A DNA stretch of 64,000 nt from Amblyomma americanum (GCF_052857255.1 NC_135505.1:64289649-64353648), one strand, 5' to 3'; shown: positions 21,480 to 35,029, counted from the first letter of the stretch. Translations and numbers: made by a program. The notes: generated by a model from the sequence alone, not told the origin.

Positions 21480-23812
21480 GCTAGATAACATTACATAGAA
21501 ACCAAATACATCTGCCGGAGGTCCTTGTAGGTTGCCGTGAAGAGGTCAAAACAGACAGATTTATAATATTTCAAAAGCGTTGGTATTGTGTACTTAAGGC
21601 ACTGTTTCCCGTAACTTGAACGTAACATTGGTACTGACCAATCCTCGAAGTGTCTTGTAAGGTAACTTGGAGTTCTGTCTTTTAATTGGGATAGGTTACG
21701 TATATTGTTGATATTCCTGTGGATTTCTTGTTTATATACATGGCTTAAGCGATATCTACAGAGATTGTGAGCTGGAATTACACCAGAGTTGCTAAAAAAA
21801 GTTGAGGTGGAAGCAGTATAAGAAGCATTATATGTGTGTCGGAGATACTTTTTCTGTAACAGGTGGATGTGTTCTATATTAGTGGATGTTGTGTTTCCCC
21901 ATACTAATTGACAATAGTTCAAGTGTGACTGAAAGAGTGAATGATAAAGCAAACGTTTGATGCGTGTGGAAAGGATATACCTTAAACGACCTATTACACC
22001 AGTTATTTGACTTATTTTGCTTAGAACATGCTTGACGTGATTATCCCAGGACATATTTGCGGAAAAGGTGACACCCGGACATTTGAAATTCTCGGCTAAG
22101 GCGATGCATCGTGAGTTTATTATAATATCTTGATGCTGAGGTATGTGCTTGTTTTTCGGCCTGAATATAATCGCTTTTGTTTTGCTTTCATTTACCTTCA
22201 TTGCATTTACTCTCGACCATTCCTCTAAGGATTTCATTGCACTGTTACATTGTTCAACAAGAAGATTAATATCATTCCCAGCAAAAAAAAATACTAGTGT
22301 CATCTGCATTAATAATAAATTTTGCTTTAGGGTTAATAGTGACGATATCATTCAGATAAAGATTAAAAAGTAAAGGTCCTAAAATACTTCCCTGCGGCAC
22401 TCCACAACTAACAGCTTTAGCTTTCGATGTAAAGGCACCTATTTTCACAACTTGAGTTCTATTGGATAGGTAGGATTTCTTAAGAGCTAGTGCCTGTCCT
22501 CGTATTCCATACTTACTTAATTTTTCCAGCAAAATGTTATGGTTAACTAAATCGAAGGCTTTAGAAAAGTGCACAAAAATGCCAACAACTATTGCTTTGT
22601 TTTCAAACGCCGTTAATATATATTCTTTCTGCTCTAGCAACGCTAATTCAACTGATTTGTTTTTACGAACTGGTGTGGTGTTAAAAGATTATGTTTTTCA
22701 ATGAAATTTTCCATCCTCGAATACAAGACTTTTTCAAACAGCTTTGAAAAGATCGGTAAAATAGATACCGGCCTGTAATTTCCCAGCTCATTACAATCTC
22801 CTTTTTTGTACAGAACAGTAACTTTTGCGCACTGCATTCTCGCTGGGAACGTTGCTGATTTTAAACACATATTAAAAATGTGGGTGAGGATGGGAGCAAT
22901 AATATCAATTACATGTTTGATTGGGCGTACTTGAAGACCATCGATGTCACAACTGCTAGAGTTCTTTAAGGCTTGTATAACGGACATGATTTCATCCACT
23001 GTTACGGGTTGAAGGTACACTGTGTTGTTAATATAAGTGGAAGCGTATTTGCTAGCATGAGAGGATATAGAGGGAGCAGAAGCGATACTAGAGAAAAAAT
23101 TGTTAAAAGCATCAGCTAGTTCTGCACCGGATAATTCTTTTCCGGCAACTTGTAATTTCAATGAAGGCTTATGCGAGTGACCACGATTAAGGATGGTGTT
23201 CAACCTCGACCATAACATACTGTTTTGACGGCACTCAATATCCAACAAAGATGAATAATATGCTGATCGTGCATTTCGCAACTTCTTTGTTAGCTTATTA
23301 CGATGCTTTTTAAATTGGACAAGATCATCTGCTGATCGCGTATGAAGGAAATGTTGATATAGCTTGTCCCTCGTTTTCATTTCACTCCGTAATTCAGGTG
23401 TAAGCCATGGTTTGCGTGTTCTTTTACTTTTTTTGCGTGTTCTTGACGGGAACCTCTTGTGGTATAGTTGGGTCAGTATATCCATAAACTTATCGTACGC
23501 TTCACTGGCATTTGTGAGATGACCGATCGTGTCCCGTTCCACTGACATCAGGGCGTCACGAAAGGAATTCAGTGTTGTGTCTGTTATTAGTTGGTACATT
23601 ATTGGTGGGGATTTTTTTCTTATTGACCTGCTTGATTCTACACACAAGAATACTGGCAAATGATCGCTGATAGAACATGACAAAACTCCAGATTTAACAT
23701 TCGGCCCCGAGGAATTGGTAATAAATAAATCCAGAGTGGACTGGCCTTCAGGTGTAAACCTGGTTGGTGTGTCAATTAAGTTAGCAAAACCATTCGATAC
23801 GACCCTCTAATT
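21480..23812 (-). mobile_element. CR1/L2-type LINE, 5'-truncated (L-B)
   Basis: The minus-strand copy begins in the endonuclease C terminus near 23812 (LIDTPTRFTPEGQSTLDLFI, then SCSISDHLPVFLCVESS) and runs to the C terminus near 21491. It is a different family from L-A, as the RT palm and C terminus diverge. A (GAAAACAACA)-like A-rich stretch at 21385-21440 separates the two. Confidence 0.75.
21491..23683 (-). pseudogene. LINE endonuclease/reverse transcriptase (L-B), two frameshifts
   Basis: Three consecutive frames make up one protein. 23683-22643 covers the linker and RT fingers (KNSSSCDIDGLQVRPIKHVI, LYKKGDCNELGNYRPVSILP). 22640-22272 covers the palm (FSKAFDLVNHNILLEKLS, SCGVPQGSILGPLLFNLY, then INADDTSIFF, where the usual FADD is NADD). 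22351-21491 covers the thumb and C terminus (LKYTIPTLLKYYKSVCFD). Breaks occur near 22645 and 22290. The N in place of A in the catalytic loop context and the frameshifts point to inactivity. Confidence 0.75.
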
Positions 23813-24224
23813 TCAATAATGCTTTCCGCGAAGAGCAACTGGTTGCAGTCCTCTAATACTAACGTTTCATACTCTTCATTGTCAGTGTTTTTTATCGGGC
23901 TGGTTAAACATTTATCTGTTCATCTATCCAAAAGTCGAGCTGTGACAATCTGGTTTACATTATCTTCCATTTTTCAGTACGCCTTTTCTTATCTGGCTTC
24001 TTTAAATTCAAACGTAATTATCTTAAAGACTGCTGCACTCTCTAAAGTTGCTACAAAACATTGTAAGTTTTCCGAAGGAAAACAAAGCACCTTCACGGAC
24101 CGAGGCAAAATGGGGCGTAATTGCACGTTCATTGCTGGTCGGTTTTCTTCAGTTTTAGTATTGGGACAGAGCCACGATGTAATACAACAAAAAATTCTAT
24201 GCTCCGAGAAATAAATACAGAACT

Positions 24225-24613
24225 TAAGCGTGGAGGCTAAGGGAAAGCATTCAGCTTAAGTTACCGACAACAAAGCGAGCAATGGAAAGAAAAATAATAG
24301 ATGTAACGTTAAGAGACCGGAAGCGGGCAGAGCGGGTGAGGGAGAAAACGCTGGTTAATGACATTCTATTCGAAATCATAATGAAGAAATAGGCTTGGGC
24401 AGGGCATGCATTGCGAAGGCAAAATAACCGCTGGTCACTAAGGCTAACGGAGCGAATTCCAAGAGAAGGCAAGCGTAACAGGGGGCGGCAAAAGATTAGG
24501 TGGGCGAATGAGATTAAGAAGTTTGCACGCATAGGCTGGGTGCAGCTGGCAAAGGACAGGGTTCAATGGAAAGACATGGGAGAGGCCTTTACCTTGAAGT
24601 GGCTGTCGGCGTA
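24225..24613 (+). mobile_element. RTE fragment, C-terminal end
   Basis: Translation gives RAMERKIIDVTLRDRKRAER and GRQKIRWANEIKKFARIGWV, parallel to the C terminus of the RTE protein at 12444-12800. It is diverged, has stops and lacks the (ATG)n tail. Confidence 0.8.
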
Positions 24614-24619
24614 AGAAAG

Positions 24620-27431
24620 TGACCGATGAGGACGGAAAACCAGGATGGAGATACAGCCTGGGCTATTAGGACACATAATGCAAGGAGGCAGGTCAGCACA
24701 AATTGGGTGGCACTGCACGCCACGGCACTGCAAAAGGCAACGTGGTGACGAGGAGCCGCTGCATAAGCGGCAGCACGATTATATATCTGGACAAAGTGGT
24801 AGCAGCAGTAGTGTACTGCACCCGAGGTGTCATGTCCGGTAGACACGTCTGCTCACACTGCCACCTGCCCGCACAAGCCGCGGTCTGTTCCCACCACTGC
24901 ACCAACCACCTTATGTGGTGACCACCGCCTTCTTTGGTTCTGAAGCGATTCGTAAGGTGGTGTCCATGAGATCGAGATTAATGCTTTTTCATTTTTCCTG
25001 CAGTTACCTTGGAGGGGGGGGGGGGTGATGAACCGCGAAAGTAATGTTTAGCTCGATTGACCGCATATTGATTTTGTTAGTTCCCAGCTTCAAATGTTTC
25101 ACCTACATGTAAAGGAAGCACTGAGTTCAATTCGATATCTTTGTTCTCAAAACATCATTCTAATATATTTATACGTAATGATATGAAGTATTACTGTGCA
25201 ATGGTTGATTATAAGCATTACTCAATATTGTGTTTTGTTCGAATTACCATAAATGAATTTGCAGGAACACTTAACCTCCTCCTTTAGGATACGACGCTAT
25301 GGCCTTATTTGGTCCCTAGAGCGTCCTAGGGTCCTCTGGGCGTATGACATCGCAGACATGGCCACTATTCTTCCTTTCACCACCACATTACTTTTAACCT
25401 ACACTGAAGAGAATGCGATATTCTCAGAGATCCCTTCCGCGCAATTACTCCTCTGTCGCCTAGCTTTGCCTACAAGCCCGTATATGCGAAATAGGCCTTT
25501 CGTGCATGACAGGGAGCTTTTGGTGATAAGAAGCGAGCGCGAAGCCATTGTATCCGTGTGGATTGCAGGTTCGCCCAGTTGACAGTGTTTGTTTTGTGAG
25601 TGTTGGATAGTGCACTGCTTGAATTCAATATTCGCTTGGCGCGGATTTTTTGTTTTCTCACCGTCCCGGTGTTCGTTAGCCCATCTGCGATGCGGTTTCT
25701 CGTCGGCTGGAGCTTCTGCGTGGGTTACTAATTCTGCGCTTCCAGCGCACGAGCGCATAGCGTCTTGTTTGCAAAGGGGTTGTTTGTCTGGGAATAAACG
25801 ACTCGTTTTCAATTCTACACTGCTGGTGATGCGCAGTGCTGGTGTTTGTCTAGACTCATGTTAGACTCCAATGAAGGCTCCCACCTTTGTTCGCTAGTCG
25901 AAGCTGTGACCCGCACGGCTGAGCCTTAGAGCAATAGCAGCCCCCAAACAAAAAGCGCTGAAACCCAAAGAGCACCCAAACAAAAAAATTCCAAACACTG
26001 CAGCTTGCAAACAGGGCGCCAAGCGACTGGTCGGGCTCTGGAAGCACGGCACAGGTACCCACGCAGAATGCCCAGCCGAGAAACTGCAGCGCAGACAGAA
26101 AAGCTAACGCCGGGACGCTGAGACAACACGAGATTCAGTGCGAAGAGAATAATGAAGTGGAGCAACGAATACCCAGGACTCATGAAACAAACGCTGTCAG
26201 TTAGGCGAACATCCTGTGGCTCCAGCTGCGCTAAAACGAAGATGAGCTCCCCTCACACTTCCAGCTCTTTTCCTACTACCAAGCCTTGTACCAGCCGCAA
26301 CGAGCATCACTATCAAAATCTTGGTGTGGGCTAGTCGGTTGTTCATAAGAAAAAAGGCCGCCAGTTAAAGTAATGACGCTAGCTGATTAGATTACTAGAA
26401 TGGAGATGAATAAGATTAAAGGGAACTTTCGGCCGCCCGGCGTTCTCGGATTGGGGCGGAGGGCGCAAATTTATTAGCCGCCTTCTTGGATTCCAGAAAC
26501 CGAAACTATGCTGCCATTTCGTCCGCTGAAGTCATACTCACATAGTTGCACTCCTATCCACCATATTGGACCGTGACGTCATCACTGCCATGCCACAGGT
26601 GGTTGTTTCTACACTGCTATTGTAGATGGCGCTGCAAGTCTAAATGCGAGATGTGCTGTTCCCTGGTTTGCTGGGAATGATGGCGCTGTGATCTCATGGT
26701 GGTAGCAAACCCCACAAAATCTCGAAACGTGATGAGTAACAGCTAACGTCCTCAAAAAGTGAGCACTACCTGTGAACGCATTTTTCGCACAACTTCCTGC
26801 GACTGGCTTTCCTTCGTTTGCTGCATACAATGTTTTTTTTTCATAAATCAATTTCTTCCGTATCCGTGCGGGCAATATAACCGAGACCCTCCATGTTGCT
26901 AGGCGAGCACGCAAACCTTTGGGCGCAGGACAGCGTAATTTCTTCAGTTGTATAGGAGAACATAATGCAAGCATTTCCGAAAGATCCTATGCTATTATGC
27001 AAGTGTTTCCATACAAAGGAGGGAATTTTGAATGAACCTCCAAAAGCTCAATGATGGAGGCGTTCCAAGCGATATATTATTGATATTTAAATCTTAACAA
27101 TGATATTAAAATTTGAGATTGATGTTTAAACCAAACAGTTTTTAAAAAATACTATGGTCACCTGATCATAAAGGTAATTACTATGCCTCCTTGTACATGC
27201 TTTGTTCATAGTATGCTTTTGCACTACTTTTCCGGCACATCACGAACCACGATAATGAAGACGCTACCTGATATCGTTTTCGCGCCTCTCAGCTCTCACA
27301 AAATGCCCTCAAAAACAAAGCCTCACTCTACTGTTGGAAGCGCATATGAGGCGAATGAATGAATGAATCCGCTCCCTTTGGGGCCAATGTGGCTAGCGTT
27401 GCCCGAAATATCTTTTCCGCTACGCGTGCAG
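24620..27431. other. Intron sequence, nothing recognised
   Basis: No exon, tRNA-like or transposon motif is recognised. There is a 12-G run at 25014-25025. The stretch ends in the acceptor GCGTGCAG at 27424-27431 of the second recognised M13 exon. Confidence 0.45.
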
Positions 27432-27749
27432 GCATACCCGCCGCAAACCATCGACCCAGGAGTGATGCGTCTCTATGAGGACACACTGCGCTTAAACGCA
27501 GCGCTGAACGCCAGCGGCCTGTTGCCGGACGCCAGTCGCCAGGAGTCGCACGAGGTGTACCTGGCCAGCTACGCGGCGCTGAGCGCCAGCAACGTGCCTG
27601 ACCTCCAGACAAACACCGCCGTTGGTGGCGACACTGGGCTGTCGAGGGAACGGCAGCAGTTGTTCTGGGGCTTCCCCCTCGAGCAGCTGTTCTTCTACCT
27701 GCAGTGCTTCTCTCACTGTGGAGCGGCAGGCCGCGAGCTTCAGAAAAAG
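27432..27749 (+). CDS. M13-like protein, second recognised exon
   Basis: A 106-codon phase-0 exon between acceptor GTGCAG and donor AAG|GTTTGC. Its last part, LFWGFPLEQLFFYLQCFSHC, matches the QLFFxxxAQxWC region near the C terminus of M13 proteins. The middle part, SHEVYLASYAAL, aligns with the GGLxxAYxAY segment. The ENxAD motif that carries the third zinc ligand is not present; the aligned text reads LPDASRQE. This agrees with the lost HExxH in the previous exon. The distance between the two motif blocks is about 20 residues shorter than in neprilysin. A small intermediate exon may be missed, or the loop is simply shorter. Confidence 0.8.
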
Positions 27750-30700
27750 GTTTGCACCCAGAACTTCACAGTGGTCGGCTGCACTAAGGGACCTTAGTGT
27801 TTTCTAAAACAATAGTTGTGCGTGTAAATCTGCATGGGATAAACATCACTAACACATATCATAGCTGCCTTGCCGTAGGCGTGCCGTCGATAAGTGTGAT
27901 ATTTTATCTGCAATTTTGATCTATGACCTTGACAATCCTTCACGCCGTGCAATTAAGTGGTGTCCCCTCTGTAAACTCTTCCAGTGCCTTAGTCTGCCTC
28001 GTAAACCGCTGACTCAACACTAAGCTTGTAAATATGATTTTCTTCATGACTAGTATTTTTATGCCTCCCGCTAAACTTCGACACCGTAAACAACTGCTCC
28101 TGTCTGTCGCCAAAGTTACTAATATGCCAAGGCTCCTGAGGATTTGCGGTATAATTCCTGCGCATAACTTATGTCACGGTAACGTAAGTCTCGATATCTA
28201 TTGCATTATTCCAGAGGTACTGTGACTGCCTGCCTGCTGCCTTTATTTATTGCTATTTTCTCAATCTGATAATGATAATTATACTGTGCGTAGGTTACCG
28301 TAGTAAATAATTTTTAGCTCATTTACTTTTTCTCCTCGACGAATATCTTTGCAGGATCCCCGACATTCTTACAGAATTAACCTCTTCTATGTGACATGCA
28401 AGCCGCTTGTAGAGCTGCGTAGCAATCTGAACCATTGTTTAAAACGTTACCTCTAAGTATGCTGCAATCTATGGTAGTTAACGTATCTCAAACAACAACT
28501 ATCCTAATTTATCCCATTAAAAACGGTGTGCCCGCTTTCAAATAATCTAAGTGAACATCTTCGCGTCTTTCGGTGGACGGCTCTGAAAGATGTTTTTTTC
28601 TGATGGCTACAGCGACCTGCTGGGGTTTTCTTTCTGGTGCTGCTTCCAACGCGTTCGCCACTTCGTATTTTGTTCCTTGTAGCCGCTGAGTGAGTCCAGT
28701 AACTCGCCTTGCAATTACCGCGTGCAGATCAATCGGTAAGCCACAAGAGGTCGAATTTCTAGAATGGTGCGCTGGAAGTTTTGGCAGCGGCAGAGCAGCG
28801 TGTTCTCCGTGTACTTATGTACTCAGCTCGACACAACAAAAGTTACGCCACTGGCCCCAGAGTTTTTAGATCCTTTGTTATTGCCCTTTTATATACATGT
28901 CGGAAAAGCTTTCACCGAGCGACGCATTGTTCGTCAGTGGACACTCTGTAGTGACGTGACGCTAACACAGAAGTGGTCTAAAGCGCGAGCTTTCAGTCTG
29001 TTTGGAAGTTCGAAGAGCATGCGATCTGAGTTCTGCATGTAACCTGTGCAGATGTCCATCCTGCCATGGCTCTGGGAGTGAGAGCTCTTGGGGCGCAGAC
29101 GGTGCAAAGCTTTTCGAAAGTGAGACTGGGCTCGTCATTGCCATATTGAATGGAGAGGGCAGCAAAGACCTAAGGGAAGCGTGGCTGTAAGAACCTAGTG
29201 GCTTCATCGTCCGTTTGTTCAGCGTGCCCTTCCATGCTTATTCTTGATGACTTTCAAAAGCGTTTTTATCAGCGTGAAAACCAAACGGGCGCATGGGTGT
29301 TCGCGTGACAACATCCGGGATATAAGAACAGAGGCCTGAAGAGTGAGGGCTACGAAAACTCGCTATAAGGAAAGACGCAACAAATATCTCACTTTTGGTT
29401 AACACTCCAATTGCGTCGTGATGGCAGAAAAATAAACACAAGGTTGTGAGGAGCGAAAAGGCGAAAAAACTCACATTTCTCGATGGAGACATGATCAGCG
29501 CCGCGAGGGAAGTGAGGCCTCCTAACCACATTCTTTTAAAGAAAATGCCATAGCATTTATGTTGCTGCTATAGTGTGTGTAATGAGTGTCTAATATTCAT
29601 ATGACTTCCCCGCCTAAACTCCGGTTCAAACCGGTATCAGAGTCCTTATATGCTTTGCATGATCCTTTACTTTCTCCGAACGTTGAAGAATACTTTTCAT
29701 GGATTACCGTCCGGGATTACCCCAATCGGACGCTCAAGTGCACCTTAATCCAACAACTAATCCCAACTAATTCAGCTTAATCCATTTTGGCGGTTGGTCT
29801 TTTTCTAAAATGCTGACGGTTCTTTGGAATTCCCGGGGGTGGGCTAGCTTCCAAATTCTGGCAGTCCTCAGATTTTAGACCTCTCGACGCCCTATTTTTC
29901 TCCTACTGGTGGTAACGTGGTGTTGACGACGCCACGACAATTTCAACCGCATTTACAGATACGAGCATTCATCATACCACTGCTGGCGCAGTGGTGCAGC
30001 GATTGAAAGCTGCTCCACTTTCATGGCAGCTGTTTGAAACACAGACACCGGCAGGGCTTGTGTCACTAAGCTTCTCTTTTTCTTTGCGAGCTCCGGTGAG
30101 GCTCATGGCATAGCCAGGGTCGGCAGGTGGCAACTGCACTTAACGTATTTTAATTAATTTCATATGCACAACTCACAGGGGGCAGGTAGGGCAGAATCCG
30201 GTAGGCAGGTTACCAGGTGCCACAGTGGCCATGTTGAGAAGGCGCCGCGAGCTGTATCAATCATTCAGAAATTGAAATTTGGCAGTACTTTCTTTTCCTG
30301 AGTTCATATGACCCTGCATGATGAAGTCATCTCTCAATTGAGCTATCAGGGATTTTCAAATTAAGCACTGTTGTCTGACTGGTCGATTTACGTCTCGTAA
30401 CTTTGATGACGTCATTTAGATCTCATGACCGAGAAGGATCATTGAAGTGTTTTCGCTACGGAGAAACCAGAAGGTGCAAGATGACCGCCGAACTGTTATA
30501 GCGTTAAAAAAGGAGGAGGGAGGAAAAGGAAAGGAAGGCTGCACCGCAGGGGAGAGCAGCAGAATAATTTCGACCACCTTGCGTTCTATAACACGCACTG
30601 TGCACTGCTCGGGAATGCCTTCCGCGCTTTCACTTAGTCGAAAGGCGACCAGAATTTTTTCGTTGTCCTTTGGCTGAGCAACCGAGCAATAACTGAAACA

Positions 30701-31945
30701 GGGAGTGGAAATATAAATGAGCACTGTAGTAAAGGGGTGCTAATAATCATGACCACTTCAGGTCTTTTGTATTGCACTGACATTCCAAAGCAGACGGGCG
30801 TCTTTTTCCTTTCGCCTCAAAAAACGCGTCCGCCGTGGCTACGAATTCATCAGGTGTGTTTATCGCCAGTACGCAAACGCCGCACCAGACGACAGAAATC
30901 AGAATGGCGCACTTTCTTTTCGCAGCTGACGTAGCAATACCGAGCTTAGTATGTACATTCATAACTGTGTTCGATTAGATATATTGGAAGGGATCCACGT
31001 TCAATTTAAAAAAGGGGATCTTTGTCTTTTTGAGGGGGGGGGGGGACATTGATTACGTATGTAGATGCGTTGGAGTGGTCAGTTCACACGTGCACCGACT
31101 AGAAGCATTAATGAACTTTGCATAGACCTGGAGTGTGAGTTCGGTCACTGCGGCTCCAGTGCATGCGCTGCAGAGCGTGCACTGCATAGGCTGTCGTGGC
31201 TATCTGCAAGGTGAAGCAAGAAGCCGGTATTTTTTATTTGGTTGCATTTGTTGTACTCTTTTTTCCCGCTTTTCCGTCCTTCGGCTTAATTCAGGTTTCT
31301 GCGTATTTCTTCATTATTAAGCGTATAAATAAATTCAGCAAAATAAAGGACACGATTATCGCCGTCAGGCTGCCATTTTGTAATTCTGCAGCCGAGCGGG
31401 AACTTTCTCATCTGGTCCCGGGGGCTTACGTCGTCAGGAAATTACCAAGAAACAATTTCGTTTATCGGAAAAAGGCAGCTCTACAGTTGTGGCTATTCAT
31501 TGTCCTTAGATTCCTCTTTGCTAACCTCTAAAGACTTTGTAAGTACATTGCGATTCTGCTTTTAACACAGATGCTAGGTATAAAAAATGAAAATTCATAT
31601 TGTACTGCTCTCAATTGTAAAGGCAGAGGACGACGCCTGGAATTTGATTTCAAATGTCGAAATCGTGGCTACATTCCAATAATACCTTCTGAAGCGCGAT
31701 CATTCATAAAGCAGGCTACAACAATTCAGTCATTGCGCTGTCCCGCGGTATGTGAAGCGTTGAAAGGCCGTGGTTAATTAGTGCGGGGGGCCGCCTTATG
31801 GCGCTAAGAAAATTGGCAGCAGAAAGTCTTAGTCACTGCGTTTGTCGACTCCCTAGGTGTTAATGTTGTTGCGAAAGTTATACTTGGTTAGAGGAGATTT
31901 GTATGACGCATACTTCTGATTTTCTCTCGCCTGTCCTTCTCCCAG
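27750..31945. other. Intron of the M13-like gene, mostly unrecognised
   Basis: This is the 4.2-kb intron between the phase-0 donor at 27750 and the acceptor TTCTCCCAG at 31937-31945. Apart from a tRNA-like SINE near 29983 and a 12-G run at 31034-31045 I recognise nothing. Confidence 0.5.
29983..30190 (+). repeat. tRNA-like SINE, diverged
   Basis: CTGGCGCAGTGGTGCAGCG (A-box-like), then CATGGCAGCTGTTTGAAAC (B-box-like), then ACACCGGCAGGGC. This resembles a tRNA-derived SINE head. The boundaries and 3' end are uncertain and no target duplication is seen. Confidence 0.45.
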
Positions 31946-32077
31946 GTTGCCATCTGCAACGTCGCTCTTCCAGCGGTGCTGCGTTTCCGGCGAGCGTTCA
32001 AGTGCGGCCCACAACATCGCCTTTCCGCCGACTTCACCTGGCCTGATATCGGGAAAAATTCCACCTCAGCACCTTAG
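31946..32077 (+). CDS. M13-like protein, terminal exon
   Basis: A phase-0 exon of 43 codons plus stop TAG (32075-32077). The reading VAICNVALPAVLRFRRAFKC aligns with the M13 C terminus (RVNGxLxNxxxFxxAFxC). The final CxVW is replaced by FTWPDIGKNSTSAP. The junction KK|VAICN joins naturally to the end of the previous exon at a place inside this conserved segment, which is good evidence that the two exons belong together. I did not find a clear AATAAA shortly downstream. Confidence 0.8.
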   Translation, partial: VAICNVALPAVLRFRRAFKCGPQHRLSADFTWPDIGKNSTSAP

Positions 32078-35029
32078 CTGTTTTTCAATGTTTTCGACAC
32101 GTGGTCAATCCCATGGATCACGTACATAGACCTACCTCAACTGGGCACTTGCAAACTTCACTTTATATTTTTACTGTCGTGTTCATGAGGACCACTCCGG
32201 GATTGGTGCCATTGTGTTTCTGACTTTTGCGTTGTTTCATTTGTGACTATCTCCTTATTGCGAGCTGTTACAAGGCATTTGTGTAATTCTAGGAGGCGCA
32301 ACACGGCCGAGTTCGCATGCCTAGAATTAGCTGTGACGTCAATTATTGCCGATATTTTGGTGAAACGATTGCATACTTGATATATTCTTTTTTCTGAGCA
32401 TTGATAAATATGCCACACACTTGTGACAGCGGAACCCAGCATTTAGTGTTTCACGACACTTCATTTTCTACCCACTTAGGGTGATAAGACGAGGGCAATT
32501 TTCAAAGTTGCCAGCATATGTAATGGCTCTATTAAGCGACCGATCACACCGACACCAGAGTGCCGATTATTTTTTATTCATCACTGGCCCTCTGTTGTGT
32601 AGGCGCTGTAAACTAGAAAATTTGGTACTATGCTGGCTGTTTTATATTTCCACTGACCATCCCATTTTCTGCATTTTGCGAATATTTATTTAATTATATG
32701 ATGCATTCTGGCACTGGAGTACAGTACCTCTCATTTACCAGTGTTTGCGTGAGCACCGTCACAATAGTTTTAAACACCGCCGTTCAGTTCTGTTATGAGG
32801 AAAGTAGTCATCGAAATGCAGGTTATGCTCTTTCCCCTGTTTTTGCTTTGGAAAACAACGATCAGTGTGGAATTGTGGTATTTACAGTTGTTTTCAGCAA
32901 CATTCGCTGTAGTTACTGTTCAACAGCCATTGCCCATTCTGTTGCTGATGTGATTGTTCTAGTGTGTTACGCTCTCATATTTAAAATACGTTCGTTAATA
33001 GCTTGTGGGCACTTTGATAACCAGCGACTGAAAATCCTAAGTAACTTCAGTAGTCTTTATGAGTCAATGATGTTAATTCGTGCTTGTAATCCCTTTTTGC
33101 TTTGCTGCTTTGAAACCAATACAGACGTTGTGTTTTTTTACTGCGTACAGTGCTCCGATGCCCTACCTAGTTGACTGAACCGGCCGCTTTTGCTGCTATT
33201 CACTTGTTGCATTTACGTTCTATAATTCTCAGCCTCAGCCGTGTGAACCTTACTACTCAGTTATCAATGCGTTAACTTGAAGGCCTATACATGGAAAGTC
33301 GCAAGCTATAATCAACAGTTGGGCTCCAAAACCGTGAATATTGGAAAGCTGCGGCTTCACTTCTGGAACAGAAACCCGCAGCTGATTCTTTTGTAAATGC
33401 ATGAAATCCTGAATGTAGTGCTGCAAAAGCCAAAAGCGGCGAAATTCTTCATTTCGGCATATCTGGAGGACGCAGGAGAACTATCGACGGGATAAAAGCA
33501 TTTGAAAGATTTGTTAGCGGTCGATTTACAAATGTTCCTGTCCCTACTGGTGTTTCGATTACTGTGCACACATGGGTGCTCTACAGCGCTTTTTTTGTAT
33601 TACAAACTAGCGAAGCTTCCTTTCTGCTTGTTGTGCTGTCGACGTTGGGTGCATTCATGCATGCGGCTTCCTCGCCTTCAGCCTGTTTCAAGTTTGCGGT
33701 GCTCTCAAGATTTAAACGAGAGAAAAAAGACTGGAAATGCCACTGCGATCTTATTTCTGACCAAATTTCGTCCGTAAACGGACAATTGAAGAAGTACTCA
33801 GACCTGAACTTAGTCTGTCAGAGAGCGAGAGGCAGTTTTACAACGCTCCCGCTCTAGTTTTTCTGGCCCTCCCCCTCCATCCTGGAGCGCTTGGCCTCAC
33901 ACGGGCTTGGCAGGTCATCAGAGGGCCTTGGCGGAACAGGCGCTGTTCACTGGGCCTTAGTGCTGGCCTCAAATTCCTCCTCCTACTCCTAAACTCTGCG
34001 CTGTGCTATTGTTGCAGTCTTCATCACCCGTCATCCGTGCGCAAGTCAGTCTAATACTCCTGTCGCACGGGCATTTTCGATCCTCATTGAATCAATGCTC
34101 ATCGAACCGATGCAGGTCGACGGTTCTCACACGGCCATTTTCAAGCGCAATCGAGCACGATCCTGCTTGACTCGATGCCGACTCCTTAAGAGTGCTTGAG
34201 GTTACAAGCACAATCGAGAGCACTCGCTCTCATGAAGCTACAGAAATAAACACTTGTTAACGAAACAAAACCCCAATTGTTATTTTAATTGATTAAAATG
34301 CAAGACAGACTGTTTTCAGGTACTATACCTGCTTATATGCAAACGTATTTGAAAATAATCTCTACACCACGCTCCAAACTTCGCCGTCAATGTAAACAAA
34401 TATGGCGTCTTCCTGCTCGTCGGTGCGCAAACTGTGGAGCGAGCGCGAGACAGCCACTCTCATCGACTGCTGGCAAGACTAAATTTTTTGCGGCGCCACA
34501 AGAGAAACGATGCAGTCTATGCAGAAATAGCGGAGGCGTTGCGGACCCTCGGGTTCCATCGCACAGCAGAAACTTGACGCAGATAGGCAGATATACCTGT
34601 TCGGCTACGGATTTGACTGGCACTGCCCCTGACTGCACAGTGTTGCCTGACATCACAATGTTATGGCTGTCGGCGGAACATTTGGCACCACCCAATACAC
34701 ATAAGGGAAACTTCTCAATGAGCATTAAAAATGCCCGTGTAGCACCGGATGTTTCGAGCATGCTCGAAAATCTCTCAATGGAGATCGAGTTAAATGAGAG
34801 AGGTATAAAAGCAACGGAACCCGAGCACTTGCACGTGCCAGCCCAAGCTCTAACGCCTGGGTGGTTGAGTGAAAGAAAAAAGACAATTCTTACCCTCCCT
34901 TTCTCTCTCTCTCTTAGTTTGAGCATGTCCTGGTTATTCCGAAACCCTTGTCTTGTACTTCGCGGATTGCTGCGGCGGCATCGTGGATTGAGGGTTTGAG
35001 GGTCTTACGCTCGATAAGAATGTTTTCTA
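32078..35029. other. Downstream flank of the M13-like gene, nothing recognised
   Basis: Presumed 3' UTR then intergenic DNA. Frames at 32698-33174 (158 codons) and 34289-34999 (236 codons) are unlike any family I know and have no supporting features, so they are not called. Bases 34060-34230 hold a loosely repeated motif (CGGGCATTTTCGATC and CGGCCATTTTCAAGC) of unknown nature. Confidence 0.4.

Noticed and set aside
24621..24640. CCGATGAGGACGGAAAAC resembles a hammerhead ribozyme core (CUGAUGA...GAAA)
   Set aside because: The core U is C, the stem II arms are too short to pair and I find no flanking stems I and III.
32698..33174. 158-codon open frame downstream of the M13-like gene
   Set aside because: Composition and lack of motifs fit chance or 3' UTR sequence.
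34289..34999. 236-codon open frame
   Set aside because: No recognisable domain, no splice or conservation evidence, and a low-complexity Ser/Leu stretch near its end.
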